DNA of 64,000 nucleotides from Treponema sp. (GTDB taxonomy: Bacteria > Spirochaetota > Spirochaetia > Treponematales > Breznakiellaceae): NCBI GenBank assembly GCA_031256445.1, contig JAIRQN010000106.1, positions 31,897 through 95,896 of the forward strand, read 5' to 3'. This document shows, one piece after another, positions 21,578 through 31,087 of the stretch. The stretch's first letter is position 1, and each line of letters opens with the position of its first letter. The notes under the pieces were generated by a model, which was not told where the DNA came from, did no database searches, and worked only from the letters and a program-made list of their open reading frames with translations. The translations under genes and the position numbers were made by a program.

Positions 21578-22127
21578 ATTTCTCTCCCTCCAGTTCAAAC
21601 TTTTCAATATCCATTTCACCGAGTTTTGGAAGGTCGGCTATTGAGTTAAGGTTGAACACTTTAAGGAATTCTTTTGTGGTTCCGTACATGACAGGCCGGC
21701 CGGGTATATCCTTCTTTCCTGCTTCGCGGACAAGTTCTTTTTCAAGGAGGAGCCTTATCATATTATCAGCGGATACTCCGCGGATTTTTTCTATTTCCGC
21801 GCGAGTTACAGGCTGCGAATACGCGACAATCGCGAGGGTTTCCATGGCAGCCCGTGAAATTTTTCCTTCGGTCTTTCTGCCGTAGCGGCTTTTCAGGTTT
21901 TCCCAATATTCATGTTTAGCCGAGATCATTATTCCGCCGCCAATGCCGGAAAGTTCAAGGCCGCAGTTTTTTTCCGCGTAACGTTCCCTTAAATTCTCAA
22001 GAGCCGCCATTACTGTTTCTTTGGAAAGCCCGCATATGCGGGAGATGCTGCCTTCGTCAAGAGGTTCGCCTTCCATGTATAAAACCGCTTCCACAAGCGC
22101 GGTTTCCTTGTCTAAATTATCAGTCAC
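21573..22127 (-). CDS. scpB: Segregation and condensation protein B
   Basis: Winged-helix ScpB signature (AMETLAIVAYSQPVTRAEIEKIRGVSADNMIRLLLEKELVREAGKKDIPGRPVMYGTTKEFLKVF); adjacent to scpA. Confidence 0.95.
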   Translation of the reverse strand: MTDNLDKETALVEAVLYMEGEPLDEGSISRICGLSKETVMAALENLRERYAEKNCGLELSGIGGGIMISAKHEYWENLKSRYGRKTEGKISRAAMETLAIVAYSQPVTRAEIEKIRGVSADNMIRLLLEKELVREAGKKDIPGRPVMYGTTKEFLKVFNLNSIADLPKLGEMDIEKFELEGEKY

Positions 22128-22885
22128 AATAACTCCTGTTCTGCGGCCTGTGATTCCTGACCTCTGATTAAAATATCACCAAACAGTCTGTTTTGATAGA
22201 GCACTATCATGCGCATTTTCGCGGCTTCCAGCACGGCGAGAAAAGCGCATACAATATCCATCGCGCCGGATCGGACAATAAGATCGGTAAACCGGCACTC
22301 CCCGCGGTTTTCCAGCAATTCAGAAAGCAATGTTGTTTTTTCGTTTACTGTAATTTCTTCATAAAGATCGATAATGCGTTCCGCGGACATGTTTACCGTC
22401 AGGGTGGAAAAGGTTTTTAACAAATCCCATATATCAACCTTTTCCCACATATCGTCGTCGGCAAATGGAAGATTATGCTGAAGCCTGCGCCGCTCTATTA
22501 TCCAGTCGTTTTCTTTTTCTTTCTCTTCCATCAGCTCTGAAAGTTTTTTATATTTTTGATATTCAATAAGACGCTCAACAAGTTCCGCTCTTGGGTCTTC
22601 ATTGTCAAAATCATCGTCCATTTCCACAGGCAGCAGGGTGCGGCTTTTTATATAGAGCAATGCCGCCGCCATTGTGTGAAAAGCGGTAAGATCATCCAGA
22701 TCCATGGTTTCGGCCTGACACAGATACCCGATGTACTGTTCTGTTATCTGCGCTATCGGAATGTCATAAATATTTACTTCGTTTTTCCGGATCATGTAGA
22801 GCAGCAGATCCAGAGGCCCTTCAAATTCGCTCAGTTTAAAACTGCGCCGCGCATCAATACGCGCTGTTTCTGTTTTTACTTCCAT
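22124..22885 (-). CDS. scpA: Segregation and condensation protein A
   Basis: FEGPLDLLLYMIRKNEVNIYDIPIAQITEQYIGYL; AAALLYIKSRTLLP. Confidence 0.95.
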   Translation of the reverse strand: MEVKTETARIDARRSFKLSEFEGPLDLLLYMIRKNEVNIYDIPIAQITEQYIGYLCQAETMDLDDLTAFHTMAAALLYIKSRTLLPVEMDDDFDNEDPRAELVERLIEYQKYKKLSELMEEKEKENDWIIERRRLQHNLPFADDDMWEKVDIWDLLKTFSTLTVNMSAERIIDLYEEITVNEKTTLLSELLENRGECRFTDLIVRSGAMDIVCAFLAVLEAAKMRMIVLYQNRLFGDILIRGQESQAAEQELL

Positions 22886-22911
22886 TCTTTAATATATACA
22901 TGATCAGGTAA

Positions 22912-24072
22912 TTAATCATTCCACCACATTGATATGCCAAGACATACCGAATTTGTATAGATGTTGTCCTTATAGAAAGAACCGCGGTATTTTAAACTCA
23001 GCGCATTTTTGCCGAAAATATGAAGCTCCACGCCTGCGTCAAAAGACAGCGTAAACCAGTCATTGAATACTCCGGACAGATAGCCGAATTTTCCAAAATC
23101 CAACAGTATGTCCGAATATACCCTGATGGTTTTATTGGCAGGCCAAACAATACCGATAACAGGAGAAACAACCCAGTTAAACGCGTTTCCTTCGTCTTGC
23201 GAAAATTTAAAGCCATCGTCATCAAAAACACCAAGAGCGCCGATTCTTCCTGATACTCCTGTTGTCAAAAATGGCAGCAGCGGAATATACAGCTCCGCCT
23301 CAATGCCGCCGCCGGCGGTTTCATTGGGAGACATTTGAGCGTATAAACCCGCGCCAACATATGATCTTTCCGCGTATTTGCCTCTTTCGGATTTGATTTT
23401 TTCAACAGTGCCGCTTGCTTTTTTTGATCTTTCCGCCTGCGCCGTTTTTCTTTCCTGTTTTTTCTGGGCCTGTGTTGTTGCCCGGGAAGCCTGAGTCGCT
23501 TCTTTTTCGCGTTTCTGTTCAGCCAGTTCCGCTTCTTTCCTGAGTTTTTGCAGTTCCTGTTTGCCTTCGGCAGTCAGCTCAATTCCCAACCCGTTCAAAA
23601 GATATTCGGTCGCTTCAAACAATAATGCGGAAAGGGCGCCCTCTTTCAAAAAAGTCACCTTGCGTATGCCTTCGCTTGAGTCTGTTATTGATAACTGAAT
23701 TCTGTATCTGTTAGCTGAAATATTCTGAATTGTGCCGAAAAGAAAATACTGCGCGTTTGCAAGAGCGCCGATTTTTATGTAGTCTTCGTCGCTGTATCTT
23801 CCGCTCACGGCGATATCCTGTTCGGAGATTATTTTATCAATATGCTGCTGTTCAATCAGTCTGACGGCGGAAAACTTGTTAAAATTACTTTTTAGCAAAC
23901 CCTGAATGTATACAAGTTGATCCTTTGGTATATCTCCGTGAGGCTGCGGTTCATAAATGGCTATGCTGATATTCTTTCCGCCGTCTCCGGAAAAATAATC
24001 AACCGAAAAACATGGGGAAAGTACAATAAATGTTAAAAAAACGGCTATGCCCAGCCTGATAAATATTTTCAT
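22912..24072 (-). CDS. Putative surface/outer-membrane protein with CsgG-like N-terminal region, Lys/Glu linker and beta-rich C-terminus
   Basis: Signal peptide; IAIYEPQ...LLKSNFNKFSAVRLIEQQHIDKIISEQDIAVSGRYSDEDYIKIGALANAQYFLFGTIQ resembles CsgG/curli-assembly-like domains; C-terminal barrel-like strands. Confidence 0.55.
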   Translation of the reverse strand: MKIFIRLGIAVFLTFIVLSPCFSVDYFSGDGGKNISIAIYEPQPHGDIPKDQLVYIQGLLKSNFNKFSAVRLIEQQHIDKIISEQDIAVSGRYSDEDYIKIGALANAQYFLFGTIQNISANRYRIQLSITDSSEGIRKVTFLKEGALSALLFEATEYLLNGLGIELTAEGKQELQKLRKEAELAEQKREKEATQASRATTQAQKKQERKTAQAERSKKASGTVEKIKSERGKYAERSYVGAGLYAQMSPNETAGGGIEAELYIPLLPFLTTGVSGRIGALGVFDDDGFKFSQDEGNAFNWVVSPVIGIVWPANKTIRVYSDILLDFGKFGYLSGVFNDWFTLSFDAGVELHIFGKNALSLKYRGSFYKDNIYTNSVCLGISMWWND

Positions 24073-24140
24073 ACTGGAATTTATCCATTATTTTATAAAA
24101 AAGTCAAGCATGAGGGCGCTGTCTTATAAGCCGTATTCTT

Positions 24141-24195
24141 CCACGGAGGCAGCGGAGTCCCTGATAAGTAACCCTTTACTCCGCGCCTTCTGTGG
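24141..24195. repeat. Large imperfect hairpin (CCACGGAGGCAGCGGAGT...ACTCCGCGCCTTCTGTGG), REP-like
   Basis: Nested arms CCACGGAGGC/GCCTTCTGTGG and AGCGGAGT/ACTCCGCG around a 19-nt loop, then TTTTT on the + side; lies just after the recA stop. Confidence 0.7.
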
Positions 24196-24202
24196 TTTTT
24201 AT

Positions 24203-25420
24203 TTAATCACTGGTTTTTCTGGGCCTGCCGCGGGACGCGTGAGCTGTCTCATATTCAGGCGCGCTTTCGGCAACTGCTTCGGCAGGTATATTTACACTAA
24301 CGGCCGTTTTAGCCGCCGCTTTTTGCTCCGCAGAAGCTGTCTTTGCCTGCGCGGGAGATTTAGGCGGGAACTCCCTGCCGGGGAATATTTGAGCGCGCAA
24401 TTTGGTTTCCAGTTCCCGGACAAAATCGGGATTTTGCTCAAGAAATTCACGGGTATTCTCCCTGCCCTGCCCTATTTTTTCTTCTTTATAGGAATACCAT
24501 GCCCCGCTCTTTTTTATTAATTCGTATTTTACAGCGCAGTCCAATAAACTGCCAATTGCGGATATTCCCTTACCGAACATCAGTTCGATTTCCGTTTTTC
24601 TGAAAGGGGGCGCTACTTTGTTCTTTACAACCTTAACGCGAACTCTGTTGCCAATCGCGTCCGCGTCTTTGCTCACTTCGATTGTTTCGGTTTTGCGCAC
24701 CTCCAGCCGTAAAGATGAATAGAATTTTAACGCGTTGCCGCCTGTTGTTGTTTCGGGATTCCCGAAGAAAACGCCGATTTTCATGCGAATCTGGTTGATA
24801 AATATCAGAATTGTACGCGATTTGCCTATTGTGGCGGTAAGTTTTCGCAGAGCCTGGCTCATAAGACGCGCCTGCGCGCCCATTTGAGCGTCTCCCATCT
24901 CGCCTTCAATCTCCGCCTGCGGAGTAAGAGCCGCGACAGAGTCGACAACGATGACATCCACCGCGCCTGAACGGACAAGACTTTCGGTTATCTCCATTGC
25001 CTGTTCGCCGTTATCCGGCTGAGAGACCCACAACTCGTCGATATTTACCCCAAGGTTCCTGGCGTAAACAGGGTCCAGGGCATGCTCGGCGTCCACAAAG
25101 GCGGCGTTTCCGCCCAATTTCTGGGCTTCCGCTATCGCATGGAGCGCAAGCGTGGTTTTACCGGAAGATTCAGGGCCGTATATCTCGATGATACGCCCTC
25201 TTGGATATCCGCCGATTCCAAGAGCTTCGTCCAATAGAATTGAACCTGATGGTATCACTTCGATACCGGCGGCCGCATTATGAGCCCCCAGCTTGATTAA
25301 TGATCCCGCGCCAAATTGCTTTTCAATCTGAAGACGGGCCGCTTCCAGGGCTTTCGCTTTTTCCTCGCTTGACGCGTTAGGATTGCCTCTGGTCTTTTCT
25401 GAATCACTTGATTTTGCCAT
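24203..25420 (-). CDS. recA: Recombinase RecA
   Basis: [90 protein letters not shown]. Confidence 0.98.
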   Translation of the reverse strand: MAKSSDSEKTRGNPNASSEEKAKALEAARLQIEKQFGAGSLIKLGAHNAAAGIEVIPSGSILLDEALGIGGYPRGRIIEIYGPESSGKTTLALHAIAEAQKLGGNAAFVDAEHALDPVYARNLGVNIDELWVSQPDNGEQAMEITESLVRSGAVDVIVVDSVAALTPQAEIEGEMGDAQMGAQARLMSQALRKLTATIGKSRTILIFINQIRMKIGVFFGNPETTTGGNALKFYSSLRLEVRKTETIEVSKDADAIGNRVRVKVVKNKVAPPFRKTEIELMFGKGISAIGSLLDCAVKYELIKKSGAWYSYKEEKIGQGRENTREFLEQNPDFVRELETKLRAQIFPGREFPPKSPAQAKTASAEQKAAAKTAVSVNIPAEAVAESAPEYETAHASRGRPRKTSD

Positions 25421-25581
25421 AAATATCTCCTCCCCCTATATTTGGCGCGTATATGCATGGCGCTTTGATTTATTGAAAAAATATTATCACAAACCAAAAA
25501 TAATTGCCAGTGATTACTACATGTTTGTCAAGTAATACAACATGGTTGCATTTTTCTTTTTTTTTATCAATACTGAGTATT

Positions 25582-26673
25582 ATGAATGATTTTGTTGTCT
25601 GCGCCACAAGATCGATGCATGCTTACACCTCTGAGGTAATTTCGTGCCTGTCAAAATACTCAAATTTTTCAGAAATGACGGAACAGATAAACGGCATTGA
25701 TTTGCTTAAGACGAACATTTTTGCCAACGGGGAAATGGAAGTATCTGTCAATTCGTCCATACGGGGAAAGGATGTAGTTGTCTTTTCCTCCAGCGCGCGT
25801 AATGAAGCGGGAATCAACGTGGAAGAAGCGAAGATAGAGCTTTACCATACCATTGACGCTCTTATCCGTTGTCAGGCCGGGAACATCATTGTTTTTGAGC
25901 CTTTTATTTCCTGTTCACGTTCAGATCGCACTACTAACCGCAGTTCTGTCGGCTTATGGGTTCATTTAAAGACTCTCTCCAGCCTTGGCGCAAGCCACAT
26001 TGTCACTTTTCAGCTTCATTCCGATAAATCAAAGACCATGCTTGATCCTACGCTCTGCGCGATTGACGATATCCCTGTTTTGGGTCTTTTAAAACGTTAT
26101 CTATGCGATACATATATTAAAAGCAAAGAGAAACTGGAACAGGAAGTGATTCCCAATTGGGCTTTTTGTTCCGTAGACGCCGGCGGAGAGAAACTTGCCC
26201 GCGTTTTTGCCAATGCTTTCAGCGCTCCCCTTGTTGTGGCGCACAAGCAGCGCGATTATTCTAAACCAAATACAATAGAGTCCATTAACATTCTTTCCGC
26301 GGATCCCCTGGAAGGCAAGAGTCTCTGGATAGTGGATGACATGATAGATACCGCGGGTTCTGTGGATAAACTAATACGCGCCCTTACACCGCTTAAGCCG
26401 AAGAATATCAACATAATCGCCGTTCATGCGCTTTTTTCTCCGCCGGCGGCGGAGAAATTTCAATCTCTCATTAGCGAAGGTCTTTTACAGCATATTATTG
26501 TTTCAGATACCGTATACTGTTCCAATCTTTCGCGGCAAATTCAAAATCTGGAAATTGTCAATTCAGCCGAACACGCTTCCAAGATAATAAAAGCCATCAT
26601 CAACAACGAATCGATGAGCAAGCTTCTGCGGCCGTTTAACGCCGGGATCTATCTGCAGTCAATGAATAATTAG
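25582..26673 (+). CDS. prs: Ribose-phosphate pyrophosphokinase
   Basis: MNDFVVCATRSMHAY..., VDDMIDTAGSVDKLIRALTPLKPKNINIIAVHALFSPPA. Frame is open from 25504 but ATG 25582 is the likely start. Confidence 0.85.
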   Translation: MNDFVVCATRSMHAYTSEVISCLSKYSNFSEMTEQINGIDLLKTNIFANGEMEVSVNSSIRGKDVVVFSSSARNEAGINVEEAKIELYHTIDALIRCQAGNIIVFEPFISCSRSDRTTNRSSVGLWVHLKTLSSLGASHIVTFQLHSDKSKTMLDPTLCAIDDIPVLGLLKRYLCDTYIKSKEKLEQEVIPNWAFCSVDAGGEKLARVFANAFSAPLVVAHKQRDYSKPNTIESINILSADPLEGKSLWIVDDMIDTAGSVDKLIRALTPLKPKNINIIAVHALFSPPAAEKFQSLISEGLLQHIIVSDTVYCSNLSRQIQNLEIVNSAEHASKIIKAIINNESMSKLLRPFNAGIYLQSMNN

Positions 26674-26696
26674 CAGTTAGCCAGTCAGGAGAAGGG

Positions 26697-27158
26697 ATGA
26701 AGGCGGTTATTCAGCGGGTGACGGACGCTTCCGTGAGCGTTGACAATATTGTAAAAGGATCGATCAAGTCCGGACTTTTGGTTTACCTGGGCGTTGCACA
26801 TAACGACAGTGAAAAAGACGCCTGCTGGCTTGCTGAAAAAACCGTAAACCTTAGAATTTTTAACGATACTGAAGGAAAAATGAATCTGTCGCTTAGGGAA
26901 ATAATTGCCGCAGGAGAGCCTGCGGGTATTCTTTCAATTTCGCAGTTTACGCTGCTGGCGGACGCGCGCAAGGGCAGGCGGCCTTCATGGAACGGCGCGG
27001 CATTGCCGCAAACAGCGAAAAAGCTCTACGAATATTTCAATAATAAAATTAAAGAGCAGGAAATAATCTGCGAAAGCGGAGAATTTCAGGCGCACATGAA
27101 AGTAACATATACAAATGACGGCCCTGTTACGATTTTACTTGACAGTAAAGAAATTTAA
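26697..27158 (+). CDS. dtd: D-aminoacyl-tRNA deacylase
   Basis: MKAVIQRVTDASVSVDN, SISQFTLLADARKGRRPSW, VTYTNDGPVTILLDS. Confidence 0.96.
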   Translation: MKAVIQRVTDASVSVDNIVKGSIKSGLLVYLGVAHNDSEKDACWLAEKTVNLRIFNDTEGKMNLSLREIIAAGEPAGILSISQFTLLADARKGRRPSWNGAALPQTAKKLYEYFNNKIKEQEIICESGEFQAHMKVTYTNDGPVTILLDSKEI

Positions 27159-27185
27159 CGCAAATTAACTCTTTTTTACCCGTTT

Positions 27186-28304
27186 TTAATCGTTTTCCAG
27201 CCTTCCGGACTGGTAAATCGCCGCCCCTTCAAGCTGAAAATCCGGCGTGCCGTTCCCCTGCAATTTAATTTTACCCAGCACTTCAAGGGGGCGTTCGCTG
27301 TTAAGGGCAACAGGCCTGTCAAATACTACAGGCACTATTCCTTCCAGGGTTCTGCGCGTGTCATATCCTACAAGAAAATCAAAGCGGGTATATTCTTCAA
27401 GCACTTCGACGTTAGTTGCCATTCCCCGCCAGATCACGTATACGTCTCTGTAAATGACAGGTTCATTCTTGACATCTGACAGTGTAAAATTATCTTCCCT
27501 CCTGAAACTGTCAAAACCGGGAGCCGTCATATTCTCAAGCAGAAGGCGGGCCCTGTTTTTTAACCCGTCTGAAGCGTTTGATTCCAGCAAACGGTTAAGA
27601 TTTACTTTCGCCGCTTCGTCCCGCCATGAGGTAAACATGGAAAGAGCCCTGTCGTAAAGACCTATCGCCTGATCTCGGGTAAGTATGTATCTGTACGATC
27701 CGCCGGTTTCTACAGAAGCGTTTCTTTCCTGGACTGAAAGCGTAAATTCCGCTGTTGAACGCTGAGTTTTTACCGGGAAAGGGTTTGGCAGGACATTAAC
27801 CTTTATCAGGATGCCGCATGCCGCGATAACAACCGCCGCTGCAATAAGGGAAACGCCAAAAATTGTTTTTGGCATGATACGCGCGGATGGAATCGGCGGG
27901 AATAATTTATGGAGGTTTTCCGCCATCCAGTCGGACAGTTCTTCCGTCGTAGAATGTTTGCGTATAACAGTAAGCGCCTTTTTCGCGGTTTTATTTTCAG
28001 GATCCATTTCCTGAACGTCAAGGTAATAATCCACTGCCTGCACGGTATCCATGCGCTTAAGATACAGTATCGCGAAACCGAGCAGTAGCATGGGATCCTG
28101 TGGATGTATTTTTCTTGCAAGATTGAAGCTTTTATGCGCTTCCGCGAAACTGCCCGCGTAAAGGCAGATCACGCCATACAGATAATAATATTTAAAGGAG
28201 CCGTAATACCGGTCTTCTTCCTCCTGCATTATTTTCAGCGCGCTTTCAAAGTTGCGCATCCTTGCAAGACGCGCGGCTTTATTCAATACAGGATCGATTT
28301 TCAT
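27186..28304 (-). CDS. TPR-repeat membrane protein
   Basis: N-terminal TPR-like repeats, one TM (IFGVSLIAAAVVIAACGILI) and a periplasmic C-terminal domain. Confidence 0.7.
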   Translation of the reverse strand: MKIDPVLNKAARLARMRNFESALKIMQEEEDRYYGSFKYYYLYGVICLYAGSFAEAHKSFNLARKIHPQDPMLLLGFAILYLKRMDTVQAVDYYLDVQEMDPENKTAKKALTVIRKHSTTEELSDWMAENLHKLFPPIPSARIMPKTIFGVSLIAAAVVIAACGILIKVNVLPNPFPVKTQRSTAEFTLSVQERNASVETGGSYRYILTRDQAIGLYDRALSMFTSWRDEAAKVNLNRLLESNASDGLKNRARLLLENMTAPGFDSFRREDNFTLSDVKNEPVIYRDVYVIWRGMATNVEVLEEYTRFDFLVGYDTRRTLEGIVPVVFDRPVALNSERPLEVLGKIKLQGNGTPDFQLEGAAIYQSGRLEND

Positions 28305-28306
28305 CT

Positions 28307-29347
28307 TTACCGAGCTCCGGGCAGCCGCCGTAAATCCTCCAATTGTCTTGCCCTTCTTCTCAATTCATCGTTTGGATTTTGAATATTTCCGGCTGGCGCT
28401 TCGTTCTCAGGTTCAATCTGTTCAACAGGATTTTCAACGGTTACAGGATAATTCTCGATTAGGGAAAAATCTTCGGATATTTCTTCCGCCAGGATTTGCT
28501 CATCCGCTGAATAATCAGGAATTTGGGTAGATACCGGAGGTTCCTGTCTGACGCTTTCGGTAACTGCGCTATCCTGAACAAAAGAAGCCGGAGTCTGAGT
28601 AAGTTCGGCTATGCGTCTCTGATAGGAGTTTATCGCATTTTCGTATGTTTTAAGTTTTCGCTGATAATCTTCGCTTGTTCTGAGGGATTCCTCATGACTC
28701 CATCGCAAAAGGGCCAAAAGTTCGGTTTCTATCTTTTTTTGTTTAATTAAGTCAATTCTGTAGGAGGCAGCTTCTATTTTCGGACTGCCAGGGTATCTGG
28801 CGATTACCCATGCGTAAAATTTTTCCGCTTCTTCAAACTGTCCCATTGAATAAAGACATTCGCCCATCCAGAAAAAAGCCGCCGCTCTGCGATTTGCCGC
28901 CTGCCCGTCCTGCGAGGGAACATTTTCACTGTACTGCCTGAACAGCAGCAGAGCCTCCTCAAAGAATCCCTGATTAAAATACGCCCTTGCCCTGTGGTAC
29001 GCCATATCCTTGTTGTAGTATGAATCAGGAGCTTTTCTGGCAAGTTCGTCCATATCCTTTATCGCCGAACCATAATCGGCAATTGCCAGTTCCGATAAAA
29101 TTACCCAATACAGCGCATGAGCCCAATCATCCGGGTTTACAGCAATTTCCTGGGCGCCGCGGAATTCTGCAGCGGCTTCCGCCATGCGGGATGAGCTGTA
29201 TAACCTTACGCCGCTGTTAAATTTCCGCGCAAAATCATTGGGAGCCTGCTGGGCTTCCAAAACACCGGCTGTGAACAGCATCAGGCATAACAGCAGCTTA
29301 AAACCGCCGCATAGAGGAACTTTTTTGGTAATAGGAGGAAAATACAT
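28307..29347 (-). CDS. TPR/YbgF-like secreted protein
   Basis: Signal peptide; repeats such as RAYFNQGFFEEALLLFRQYSENVPS and GECLYSMGQFEEAEKFYAWVIARYPGSPK. Confidence 0.7.
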   Translation of the reverse strand: MYFPPITKKVPLCGGFKLLLCLMLFTAGVLEAQQAPNDFARKFNSGVRLYSSSRMAEAAAEFRGAQEIAVNPDDWAHALYWVILSELAIADYGSAIKDMDELARKAPDSYYNKDMAYHRARAYFNQGFFEEALLLFRQYSENVPSQDGQAANRRAAAFFWMGECLYSMGQFEEAEKFYAWVIARYPGSPKIEAASYRIDLIKQKKIETELLALLRWSHEESLRTSEDYQRKLKTYENAINSYQRRIAELTQTPASFVQDSAVTESVRQEPPVSTQIPDYSADEQILAEEISEDFSLIENYPVTVENPVEQIEPENEAPAGNIQNPNDELRRRARQLEDLRRLPGAR

Positions 29348-29413
29348 ACTCTTATTATACTATTTTTCGGTATTATTTGCCAACATATATAGTAAATAGA
29401 ATTTAGTCACTTG

Positions 29414-30064
29414 TTATATTTGCAGTTGTTTAACAAGGCCGCTTTTATCGCCGCTTTTAAAAAAGGAAGAGCCAATAACCAGTATATCCGTTCCCGCTTT
29501 TTTGGCTTCGGGCGCCGTTATTTCGTTAATTCCGCCGTCAACAGAGATAAGAAAGTCAAGTTCGGCTTCTTCCCTCATTTTTGCCAGCTTATTTACTTTA
29601 TTTAAACATTCCGGAATCAGTTTTTGACCGCCAAACCCCGGATTTACCGTCATAATCAGAGCTAAATCTATGAATGGCAATACCTCTTCCAAAACAGAAA
29701 CAGGCGTTGAAGGGACAATTGCAATACCAGCTTTTAACCCCGTGCCGCGTATTTCGGACAGAAATTTCTGGGTATGCGTTTCAGCTTCGTAATGGAATGT
29801 AATACTGTCCGCTCCGGCGTCTGCAAATTCCCAAATATACCGGTTTGGATGAACGATCATCAGATGAACGTCCAAAAATGCCTTTGTTATCCTCCTGACA
29901 GCGCGGACTAAAGAAGGACCGAATGTCAAATTCGGAACAAATGAGCCGTCCATTACATCCATGTGAAGCCAGGACGCGCCTGAAGCGTCAATTTCTGATA
30001 CCGCGCTGCCAATATTGGTAAAATCCGCGGATAAAATTGAAGGTGAAACGATTATTTTGCCCAT
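29414..30064 (-). CDS. rpe: Ribulose-phosphate 3-epimerase
   Basis: VSPSILSADFTNIGSAV, WLHMDVMDGSFVPNLTFG, MTVNPGFGGQKLIPE, SVDGGINEITAPEAKKAGTDILVIGSSFF. Confidence 0.97.
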   Translation of the reverse strand: MGKIIVSPSILSADFTNIGSAVSEIDASGASWLHMDVMDGSFVPNLTFGPSLVRAVRRITKAFLDVHLMIVHPNRYIWEFADAGADSITFHYEAETHTQKFLSEIRGTGLKAGIAIVPSTPVSVLEEVLPFIDLALIMTVNPGFGGQKLIPECLNKVNKLAKMREEAELDFLISVDGGINEITAPEAKKAGTDILVIGSSFFKSGDKSGLVKQLQI

Positions 30065-30072
30065 TAATTAAG

Positions 30073-30101
30073 AATATACCGATTTGATACGCTATTGTCA
30101 A
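30073..30101 (-). promoter_or_regulatory. Putative sigma-70 promoter for rpe
   Basis: Minus strand TTGACA (30101-30096), 17-nt spacer, TATATT (30078-30073), directly upstream of the rpe ATG. Confidence 0.6.
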
Positions 30102-30130
30102 ACCATAAAAAAATAAGGTATTATTAATAA

Positions 30131-31087
30131 GTGGAACAAAAACAGGCGGCTGCGCTGCTGAAGGATGCATATGATAAACTGAAAGCCTCTGACGCAAAAG
30201 AAGCCTGTGTTCTTTTGGAGCAGGCTCTGGATATTGATTTTGAAAATGAAGAGGTAAAATACGCTTTAAAATGCGTACACTGGTGGCTGGAACATGTCAG
30301 GAAAATTGATGAAATCAGGGAACCATACGAAAAGGGAGGTTTTATCCTTTCCCTGTTAAAGCCGTATCATATTTTTTTGGAACAGTTTGACAATGCCTAT
30401 GATCACTGCCAGTATGTGATTCGCTATTATGTATATTCCAAAGCTCTCTTTTTTTTTAAAGGGCTTCTTGGAAGCCCGGCGAATCAGCACGACCCCGGAC
30501 TGCTGCTTTTGGTAGGCCGCTGTTACAAAGGACTTGGCAATTACGAAGAAGCCCTGAATTACCTGGAGCAGGCTGTGCGTTTTAAAAGAGAAGACGCCGA
30601 GACGCTTGCTGAAGTAGCGGATTTGAACGCTCTGTTAGCTGAAACAAAAGCCGCCAAAGCCCTGTTCAGGGAAGCGTTTTTTCTTGATCCTTCAAAGATC
30701 GATATACGCTCTTTGGAGTCGGCCTTTATTCTGGAACTGCGGGACAAGGTAGCCAGGCTGGGATACAGTGAAGATTTGCTTTGCGAGTGGATACCTGTTT
30801 ACGGATATCTGTGGAGCGTGTTTTCCGTAAAACGCGAATTAAAGCAGACGGAAGTAGGCAGGCTAAAACAGTCAATATTTTCGCTTGAAGCCGAATGCGA
30901 GGCGAATCCCGGAAGAAAGGAACTGTTAAAACCGCGGCTTTTAAACCGCTATTTCTGGCTTATTGATCATTATGAAAATAACCATGAGGATCCTTCGCTG
31001 ATCGAAGAGACCCTGTTAAAAATAAAAGTTACCGATCCGGATATTTATCAGAAATATACCGGACAGACGAGGAGTGAAAAAAAATGA
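30131..31087 (+). CDS. TPR-repeat protein
   Basis: GTG start; TPR-like repeats (GRCYKGLGNYEEALNYLEQAVRFKREDAETLAEVADLNALLAETKAAKALFREAFFLDP); overlaps the next ORF by 4 bp. Confidence 0.75.
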   Translation: MEQKQAAALLKDAYDKLKASDAKEACVLLEQALDIDFENEEVKYALKCVHWWLEHVRKIDEIREPYEKGGFILSLLKPYHIFLEQFDNAYDHCQYVIRYYVYSKALFFFKGLLGSPANQHDPGLLLLVGRCYKGLGNYEEALNYLEQAVRFKREDAETLAEVADLNALLAETKAAKALFREAFFLDPSKIDIRSLESAFILELRDKVARLGYSEDLLCEWIPVYGYLWSVFSVKRELKQTEVGRLKQSIFSLEAECEANPGRKELLKPRLLNRYFWLIDHYENNHEDPSLIEETLLKIKVTDPDIYQKYTGQTRSEKK

